In this document: piece by piece, positions 6,035 to 11,587 of the stretch
How positions within the stretch are numbered: position 1 is the stretch's first letter
How the letters are laid out: every line of letters starts with the position of its first letter
Source: CAYOMP01 sp964405075
GTDB lineage: Bacteria; Bacillota; Clostridia; Lachnospirales; Lachnospiraceae
Direction: 5' to 3'
Length of the DNA stretch: 11,587 nucleotides
Assembly: GCA_964405075.1 (NCBI GenBank)
Contig: CAYOMP010000086.1
Location: forward strand, 1-11,587
The notes under the pieces: generated by a model
Databases searched by the model: none
The model's input: only the letters and a program-made list of their open reading frames with translations
Told to the model about the DNA's origin: nothing
Program-made: the position numbers and the translations under genes

Positions 6035-6778
6035 ATGGAGAATATGATTGCCGGTTCAGGAAATGCTCTGTTAGCCAGTGGCGATGTTGATTTTATGATA
6101 CATGGTCTGCTTAAATATCATTTATTTGGGCAAGAATTGTGGATAACAACAACTCATGTCAGTATGCTTTGTGTATCTTTAGTTATTATTATATTTTGTA
6201 TATGTGTTAACATAAAGATTCGTAATGCAAAGCCAGAAGATACACCAGGAACGCTACAAAATATTGCTGAATTGGCGGTAGAAATGTTGGAAAATATGGT
6301 GTCAGGTATTATGGGCAAACAAGGTGTGAAATTTATTAATTACATTGGCTCAATATTCTTATTTATACTTTTTTGTAATATTTCCAGCTTGGTTGGCTTA
6401 AGACCACCTACAGCTGATTATGGTGTTACATTACCGCTTGGTTTGATTACATTCTTTATTATTCAGGTAAATAATATTAAGTATAATAAGATTGGGGCGT
6501 TTACAGGATTATTTAAACCTTTGCCATTTTTATTCCCAATTAACTTAATCGGTGAAATAGCCACACCATTTTCACTTTCATTACGTTTGTTTGGTAATGT
6601 TTTATCAGGAACAGTAATGATGGCACTAATTTATGGATTACTTCCTATTTTTATAAAGTTAGGAATTCCATCAGCACTTCATGTGTACTTTGATTTGTTC
6701 TCAGGGGCAATTCAGACATATGTATTTTGCATGTTAACTATGGTTTATACTACTGACAAAATGGCAGTAGAAGAATAA
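6035..6778 (+). CDS. atpB: F-type ATP synthase subunit a
   Basis: Membrane stator subunit that forms the two ion half-channels against the c ring. The 247-residue protein has the diagnostic block NLIGEIATPFSLSLRLFGN (170-188) with the essential Arg184, and GAIQTYVF (224-231) with a Gln in the last helix. The first helix follows an amphipathic start (residues about 40-60). Length is normal for the family. AGGAAGG (6021-6027) precedes the ATG by 7 bases, and only four bases separate it from atpI. Confidence 0.97.
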   Translation: MENMIAGSGNALLASGDVDFMIHGLLKYHLFGQELWITTTHVSMLCVSLVIIIFCICVNIKIRNAKPEDTPGTLQNIAELAVEMLENMVSGIMGKQGVKFINYIGSIFLFILFCNISSLVGLRPPTADYGVTLPLGLITFFIIQVNNIKYNKIGAFTGLFKPLPFLFPINLIGEIATPFSLSLRLFGNVLSGTVMMALIYGLLPIFIKLGIPSALHVYFDLFSGAIQTYVFCMLTMVYTTDKMAVEE

Positions 6779-6812
6779 TTATTTTATTTCAAATTTAAGG
6801 AGGAAACTTAAT

Positions 6813-7079
6813 ATGGTTAATATTACTAATGAAGCTCTAATTTTAGCATGTTCAGCAATTGGTGCTGGTATCGCAATGATCGCAGGTGTTGGTCCTGGTA
6901 TTGGACAGGGTTATGCAGCAGGTCAGGCAGCAGCAGCAGTAGGTAGAAACCCAGGAGCTAAATCTGATGTAACTTCTACAATGTTATTAGGACAGGCAGT
7001 TGCAGAAACAACAGGTCTTTACGGTTTGGCTATTGCCTTCATCTTATTATTCGCTAATCCATTAATTGGAAAACTTTAA
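6813..7079 (+). CDS. atpE: F-type ATP synthase subunit c, predicted Na+-binding type
   Basis: Proteolipid that builds the rotating ring. The 88-residue protein is a two-helix hairpin with glycine-rich first helix (GAGIAMIAGVGPGIGQGYAAG), polar loop RNPGAK and the ion-carrying Glu65 in the second helix. Residues Gln32, Val63, Glu65, Thr66, Thr67 and Tyr70 match, with the same numbering, the sodium site of the Ilyobacter tartaricus ring except for Thr in place of Ser66. That pattern predicts Na+ rather than H+ coupling, although this remains an inference. AAGGAGGA (6797-6804) lies 8 bases before the ATG and is among the strongest sites in the operon, which fits the need for many copies per enzyme. 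Confidence 0.97.
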   Translation: MVNITNEALILACSAIGAGIAMIAGVGPGIGQGYAAGQAAAAVGRNPGAKSDVTSTMLLGQAVAETTGLYGLAIAFILLFANPLIGKL

Positions 7080-7119
7080 GAGTCGGATAATTTGAATAAT
7101 TAAGAAAGGAGGCTAAACC

Positions 7120-7635
7120 TTGGAACGTTTATTTAACTTGGATTTGCAGCTATTAGCAGATGCAGCTCTGTTGGCGATAAACGTATTTATACTTTTCTTA
7201 ATAGCATCGTATCTATTATTCAATCCTGTAAGAAAGCTTTTAGCTGACAGACAGGCAAAGGTTAGAAATGACCAAGATACAGCAGCAAAAGAAAAAGAGG
7301 ACGCAATCGCACTTAAGGCAGATTATGACGCTAAGCTTAAAAATATTGATAAAGAAGCAGAAGCTATTTTGAGTGAAGCTCGTAAAAAAGCATTAAAAAC
7401 AGAAGAGAAAATCATTGCTGAAGCAAAAGAAGAGGCTGCAAGAATTATTGAAAGAGCAAATAATGAAATTGAGCTCGAAAAGAAACGCGTTGCAGACGAC
7501 ATGAAGCAGGAAATGATTGCCATTGCTTCATTGATGGCAGGCAAGGTTGTAGCTGGTGCTATTGACACAACGGTACAAGATACCTTAATTGATGAAACAA
7601 TAAAAGAGATGGGTGATGACACATGGCTAAGCTAA
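7120..7635 (+). CDS. atpF: F-type ATP synthase subunit b
   Basis: Peripheral stalk subunit of 171 residues: one membrane helix at about 12-33 (LADAALLAINVFILFLIAS), the FNPVRKLLADRQ link typical of bacterial b, then a long Lys/Glu/Ala-rich coiled coil that carries the dimer. The start is a TTG, supported by an ideal AAAGGAGG (7105-7112) 7 bases upstream and an in-frame TAA just before; no early ATG exists in frame. The end overlaps atpH by 13 bases. Confidence 0.95.
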   Translation: MERLFNLDLQLLADAALLAINVFILFLIASYLLFNPVRKLLADRQAKVRNDQDTAAKEKEDAIALKADYDAKLKNIDKEAEAILSEARKKALKTEEKIIAEAKEEAARIIERANNEIELEKKRVADDMKQEMIAIASLMAGKVVAGAIDTTVQDTLIDETIKEMGDDTWLS

Positions 7636-8171
7636 TAGCAAAAACATATGGAGATGCATTGTTTGAGCTGGCAGTGGAAGAAGGAAAAGTTGATAGCCTT
7701 GTGGAAGAAGTAGCGGGTGTTTTACAAATCCTTGAAGAAAACACTGATTTGCAAAAATTAATGAATCATCCAAAAATTTCCAAAGAGGAAAAGATATCCG
7801 TAATGGAAAACATATTCAAAGGCAGAGTAAGTGACAGCCTTACAGGCTTTTTGAAAATAGTTGTTTCAAAAGACAGGTATGGCGATGTAAAAGAAATCTT
7901 TGAATATTTTCTTGAAACAGTAAAAGAATATAAAAATATAGGCACAGCTTATGTAACGACAGCCGTTGAACTAAAAGATGCTCAAAAGCAGGAATTGGTA
8001 AATAAGTTATTGTCAACTACAAAGTATAAAGAATTAGAAATGGTTTATACAGTTGACGCTTCATTAATTGGCGGTATGATTGTTAGGATTAAAGATAGAG
8101 TCGTTGATAGTAGTATTAAAACAAAAATATATGAATTATCAAAAGACTTAACTAAGATACAGCTTGCATAA
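7623..8171 (+). CDS. atpH: F-type ATP synthase subunit delta
   Basis: Links the tip of F1 to the b-subunit stalk (OSCP homologue). The 182-residue protein shows the N-terminal six-helix domain start AKTYGDALFELAVEEGK and the C-terminal signature SLIGGMIVRIKDRVVDSS (about 145-163). Its ATG lies within the end of atpF behind a modest GGGTGAT, so coupling to atpF translation is likely. The length is usual for the family. Confidence 0.95.
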   Translation: MAKLIAKTYGDALFELAVEEGKVDSLVEEVAGVLQILEENTDLQKLMNHPKISKEEKISVMENIFKGRVSDSLTGFLKIVVSKDRYGDVKEIFEYFLETVKEYKNIGTAYVTTAVELKDAQKQELVNKLLSTTKYKELEMVYTVDASLIGGMIVRIKDRVVDSSIKTKIYELSKDLTKIQLA

Positions 8172-8247
8172 TAAATGATGGTAGTGGAAATTATTCGACT
8201 TGCCAAACAAGCATTACAATATAAAGGAAAGTAGGTGCAAGGGCTTC

Positions 8248-9753
8248 ATGAATTTGAGACCAGAAGAAATAAGTTCAGTTATAAAAGAACAGATTAAAAG
8301 ATATGCATCTTCACTTGAGGTATCAGACGTTGGTACAGTAATTCAAGTGGCGGATGGTATTGCACGTATACATGGCCTTGAAAATGCAATGTCAGGAGAA
8401 CTTCTTGAATTTCCAGGAGAAGTTTTTGGTATGGTATTGAACCTTGAAGAAGATAATGTAGGTGCCGTATTACTCGGTGATCATAAGAACATTAACGAAG
8501 GAGATACTGTTAAGACTACTGGACGTGTAGTAGAGGTTCCAGTTGGCGATGCATTAATAGGACGTGTAGTAAATGCACTTGGACAACCTATTGATGGAAA
8601 AGGACCTATTCAAACTGACAAATATCGTCAGATTGAAAGAGTTGCATCTGGTGTTATTGCCAGAAAATCAGTAGATACTCCATTACAGACAGGTATTAAG
8701 GCTATTGACTCAATGGTACCAATTGGTAGAGGTCAGCGTGAGTTAATTATCGGTGACAGACAAACAGGTAAAACTGCTATTGCCATTGATACTATTATTA
8801 ACCAAAAAGGTCAGGGAGTTAAATGTATATATGTTGCAATTGGACAAAAAGCATCAACAGTTGCAACAATTGTAAAAACTCTTGAAGAATATGGTGCTAT
8901 GGATTATACAACTGTAGTTGCTGCAACTGCCAGTGAACTTGCTCCATTACAGTATATTGCTCCATATTCAGGATGTGCAATCGGTGAAGAATGGATGGAA
9001 AATGGAGAGGACGTATTAGTTGTTTATGACGACTTGTCGAAACATGCAACTGCATACCGTACACTCTCATTACTTCTTAGAAGACCACCAGGACGTGAAG
9101 CATATCCAGGTGATGTATTCTACTTACATTCAAGATTACTTGAAAGAGCAGCCAGACTTTCAGATGAGTTAGGTGGAGGTTCATTAACTGCACTTCCTAT
9201 CATTGAAACACAGGCTGGTGACGTTTCAGCATATATTCCTACAAATGTAATTTCTATTACAGATGGACAGATTTATCTTGAAACAGAAATGTTTAACTCA
9301 GGTTTCAGACCAGCGGTTAACGCAGGTTTATCAGTATCCCGTGTAGGTGGTGCTGCACAGATTAAGGCTATGAAAAAAATTGCCGCACCTATCCGTGTGG
9401 AATTAGCACAGTATCGTGAATTAGCATCATTTGCACAGTTCGGTTCAGAACTTGATGCAGATACAAAAGAAAAGCTTGCGCAAGGTGAAAGAATTAAAGA
9501 AGTATTAAAACAGGGTCAGTATAAACCAATGCCTGTACAGTATCAGGTAATAATTATATATGCCGTTACTAATAAATACTTAATTGATATTCCAGTAGCA
9601 GATGTCTTAAGATTTGAAGAAGAATTATTCGAATTTATCGATACTAAGTATCCGGAAATTCCAGAAGCAATTGCTACTTCAAAACAGATAACTGATGAAA
9701 CTGAAAACAGCTTAATCAAAGCTATTACAGAATTTAAACAGCAGTTTAAATAG
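8248..9753 (+). CDS. atpA: F-type ATP synthase subunit alpha
   Basis: Non-catalytic nucleotide-binding subunit of the F1 hexamer, 501 residues. Visible: beta-barrel domain (about 25-95), P-loop GDRQTGKT (169-176), Walker B strand LVVYDD (257-262), the PGREAYPGDVFYLHSRLLER block (281-300) and the alpha-beta signature PAVNAGLSVSRVGG with the arginine finger Arg365. The ATG at 8248 begins the conserved MNLRPEEISS; the frame is open to a TTG at 8200, but that extension (MPNKHYNIKESRCKGF) is not family-like. AGGTG (8233-8237) is the likely ribosome binding site. A 76-base gap separates it from atpH. Confidence 0.98.
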   Translation: MNLRPEEISSVIKEQIKRYASSLEVSDVGTVIQVADGIARIHGLENAMSGELLEFPGEVFGMVLNLEEDNVGAVLLGDHKNINEGDTVKTTGRVVEVPVGDALIGRVVNALGQPIDGKGPIQTDKYRQIERVASGVIARKSVDTPLQTGIKAIDSMVPIGRGQRELIIGDRQTGKTAIAIDTIINQKGQGVKCIYVAIGQKASTVATIVKTLEEYGAMDYTTVVAATASELAPLQYIAPYSGCAIGEEWMENGEDVLVVYDDLSKHATAYRTLSLLLRRPPGREAYPGDVFYLHSRLLERAARLSDELGGGSLTALPIIETQAGDVSAYIPTNVISITDGQIYLETEMFNSGFRPAVNAGLSVSRVGGAAQIKAMKKIAAPIRVELAQYRELASFAQFGSELDADTKEKLAQGERIKEVLKQGQYKPMPVQYQVIIIYAVTNKYLIDIPVADVLRFEEELFEFIDTKYPEIPEAIATSKQITDETENSLIKAITEFKQQFK

Positions 9754-9773
9754 AGTAGGAAAAGGGTGATAAC

Positions 9774-10631
9774 ATGGCATCGATGAGAGATATAAAGCGT
9801 CGTAAAGGCAGTATCCAGAGTACTCAGCAAATCACTAAGGCCATGAAGCTTGTTTCTACTGTTAAACTGCAAAAGGCACGAAATAGAGCCGAACAGTCAA
9901 AAACATATTTTGATTATATGTATAAAACTGTAACATCAATGCTTGCTAAATCAGGAAATATTAATCATCCATATCTTAAGGCTGGCGAGTCTCAGAAAAA
10001 AGCAGTAATAATGATTACTTCTAATAGAGGTCTTGCAGGAGGATATAACAGTAACGTTATTAAACTTCTAACAGAAAGTGATATTAAGAAAGAGGATGCA
10101 GTTGTTTTTGCCGTAGGTCACAAAGGACGCGATTATTTAGCAAGAAGAGGTTATGAAATAAAGGCAGATTATTCTGAAGTTATTGAAGAACCAATATATG
10201 GTGATGCAGCACAGATTGGTAAAGAGGTATTAGACCTTTTTGCTAAAGGAGAAATCGGTGAGATTTATCTTGCATATACTTCATTTAAAAATACAGTGAG
10301 CCATATTCCAACAATGTTAAAGCTTTTACCTGTTGAAATAGGAGAAGCGGAAGCTGATGAGTCAGATAAGAATACGCTTATGAATTATGAGCCGGTAGAA
10401 GAGGAAGCCCTTAATGCCATAATTCCAAAGTATATTACCAGTTTGATATATGGTGCGTTAGTGGAGGCAGTTGCAAGTGAAAATGGTGCCAGAATGCAAG
10501 CAATGGATTCTGCAACAAGCAATGCTGAAGAAATGATACAGGATTTATCATTGAAATATAACCGAGCACGTCAGGGCTCAATCACACAGGAATTAACAGA
10601 AATTATAGCTGGAGCCGAGGCTATCAGCTAA
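9774..10631 (+). CDS. atpG: F-type ATP synthase subunit gamma
   Basis: Central rotor shaft of F1, 285 residues. The N-terminal helix MRDIKRRKGSIQSTQQITKAM and the C-terminal helix ending in NRARQGSITQELTEIIAGAEA form the antiparallel coiled coil that turns inside the hexamer; SNRGLAGGYNSN lies in the Rossmann-like middle domain. AAGGGTGAT (9762-9770) precedes the ATG, 20 bases after atpA. No insertions or missing parts are seen. Confidence 0.97.
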   Translation: MASMRDIKRRKGSIQSTQQITKAMKLVSTVKLQKARNRAEQSKTYFDYMYKTVTSMLAKSGNINHPYLKAGESQKKAVIMITSNRGLAGGYNSNVIKLLTESDIKKEDAVVFAVGHKGRDYLARRGYEIKADYSEVIEEPIYGDAAQIGKEVLDLFAKGEIGEIYLAYTSFKNTVSHIPTMLKLLPVEIGEAEADESDKNTLMNYEPVEEEALNAIIPKYITSLIYGALVEAVASENGARMQAMDSATSNAEEMIQDLSLKYNRARQGSITQELTEIIAGAEAIS

Positions 10632-10659
10632 GGCCAGTAGTAAGGAGTGAGATAGTAAA

Positions 10660-11587
10660 ATGGCAGAAAAGAATATTGGTAAAATCACTCAGATTATCGG
10701 TGCGGTACTTGACGTTAAGTTCAGCGAGGGAAAACTTCCGGAAATTAACGAAGCTATAAAAATTACTACAAATGACAAAAAAACGTTGGTAATAGAAGTG
10801 GCACAGCATTTGGGTGATGATACAGTAAGATGTATAGCCATGGGTCCTACGGACGGTTTAGTTCGTGGTATGGAAGCTGAGGCAACTGGAGCACCAATCT
10901 CAGTACCTGTTGGTGAAAATACATTAGGACGTATGTTTAACGTATTGGGAGATCCAATAGATAATAAGCCGGCACCAGAGGGTGTTGAATATAATCCAAT
11001 TCATAGAAAAGCACCTACATTTGAAGAACAGTCTACATCTACTGAAGTATTAGAAACAGGTATCAAGGTAGTTGATTTGTTGTGTCCATACCAAAAGGGT
11101 GGAAAAATCGGTCTTTTTGGTGGTGCCGGTGTTGGTAAAACAGTTCTTATTCAGGAACTTATTAGAAATATTGCCACAGAGCATGGTGGTTATTCAGTTT
11201 TTACCGGTGTAGGTGAAAGAACAAGAGAAGGTAACGACTTATACTATGAAATGAAAGAATCTGGAGTTATCGAAAAAACAACAATGGTATTCGGTCAGAT
11301 GAACGAACCGCCAGGAGCCAGAATGAGAGTAGGTTTAACAGGACTTACAATGGCTGAATATTTCCGTGATAAAGGTGGAAAGGACGTATTATTATTCATT
11401 GATAATATTTTCCGTTTTACACAGGCTGGTTCAGAGGTTTCAGCGCTTCTTGGACGTATGCCATCAGCCGTAGGTTACCAGCCTACATTGCAGACAGAAA
11501 TGGGTGCATTACAGGAACGTATTACATCAACTAAGAACGGGTCAATAACATCTGTTCAAGCAGTATATGTACCTGCCGATGACTTAA
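10660..11587 (+). CDS. atpD: F-type ATP synthase subunit beta (3' end beyond window)
   Basis: Catalytic subunit of F1. The frame is open from the ATG to the window end, giving the first 309 residues of an expected 460-470. Visible: N-terminal barrel (KITQIIGAVLDVKF), P-loop GGAGVGKT (154-161) with Lys160, the GERTRE motif with the catalytic Glu186, Walker B LLFIDN with Asp248, and FRFTQAGSEVSALLGRMPSAVGYQPTL. The DELSEED region lies outside. AAGGAG (10642-10647) is the likely ribosome binding site, with a rather long 12-base spacer. atpC would be expected downstream. Confidence 0.97.
   Translation, partial: MAEKNIGKITQIIGAVLDVKFSEGKLPEINEAIKITTNDKKTLVIEVAQHLGDDTVRCIAMGPTDGLVRGMEAEATGAPISVPVGENTLGRMFNVLGDPIDNKPAPEGVEYNPIHRKAPTFEEQSTSTEVLETGIKVVDLLCPYQKGGKIGLFGGAGVGKTVLIQELIRNIATEHGGYSVFTGVGERTREGNDLYYEMKESGVIEKTTMVFGQMNEPPGARMRVGLTGLTMAEYFRDKGGKDVLLFIDNIFRFTQAGSEVSALLGRMPSAVGYQPTLQTEMGALQERITSTKNGSITSVQAVYVPADDL

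Noticed and set aside
7323..7622. 99-codon open frame on the - strand within atpF
   Set aside because: It is the Ser/Ala/Phe-rich mirror of the Lys/Glu/Ala coiled-coil coding sequence of subunit b.
8200..8247. Extended N-terminus of atpA from TTG 8200
   Set aside because: The extra 16 residues are unlike alpha subunits, and the conserved start MNLRPEEISS has its own ATG and ribosome site.
9543..9872. 109-codon open frame on the - strand across atpA and atpG
   Set aside because: It overlaps conserved coding sequence of both genes and has no family-like features.
1..11587. Depletion of CCGG as a sign of long restriction pressure
   Set aside because: By eye about a dozen CCGG sites occur in the window, roughly what base composition predicts, so no avoidance can be claimed.
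1..11587. CRISPR array, tRNA, rRNA or insertion sequence
   Set aside because: No regularly spaced repeats, tRNA-like cloverleaf, rRNA sequence or transposase was seen.

Overview
The window is AT-rich DNA from a low-GC Gram-positive bacterium, most likely a Lachnospiraceae-type Clostridia. The gene order of the ATP synthase operon, strong AGGAGG-type ribosome binding sites and frequent TTG/GTG starts support this; genus cannot be read from the sequence. The left part is accessory DNA and the right part is core genome.

Positions 1-2966 hold a compact type II restriction-modification operon on the + strand: a 70-residue helix-turn-helix protein, a Vsr-type mismatch endonuclease, a C5-cytosine methyltransferase and an HpaII-family endonuclease. 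Methyltransferase target region and endonuclease both point to CCGG specificity. A good extended -10 promoter lies before the first gene and the genes are tightly packed or overlapping, so they are probably co-transcribed. Positions 2967-3391 look decayed, with two short unrecognised reading frames. A small two-helix membrane protein follows (3388-3594). A long hairpin at 3764-3830, A-rich on the left and T-rich on the right, ends that unit and the convergent gene.

Positions 3870-4817 (- strand) encode a cytosolic five-bladed propeller glycoside hydrolase that resembles GH43. About 590 bases of AT-rich non-coding DNA separate it from the next unit. This gap holds two palindromes, a hairpin, an orphan ribosome binding site and a near-consensus promoter.

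From 5408 to the window end is the F-type ATP synthase operon in the order atpZ-atpI-atpB-atpE-atpF-atpH-atpA-atpG-atpD, with atpD cut by the window edge and atpC presumably beyond it. The c subunit carries nearly the full sodium-binding signature, so the enzyme is probably Na+-coupled. I found no wholly new system. The points most worth a second look are the HTH-Vsr-M-R arrangement with a Vsr lacking the usual zinc ligands, the c-subunit ion signature, and the relic and intergenic stretches.
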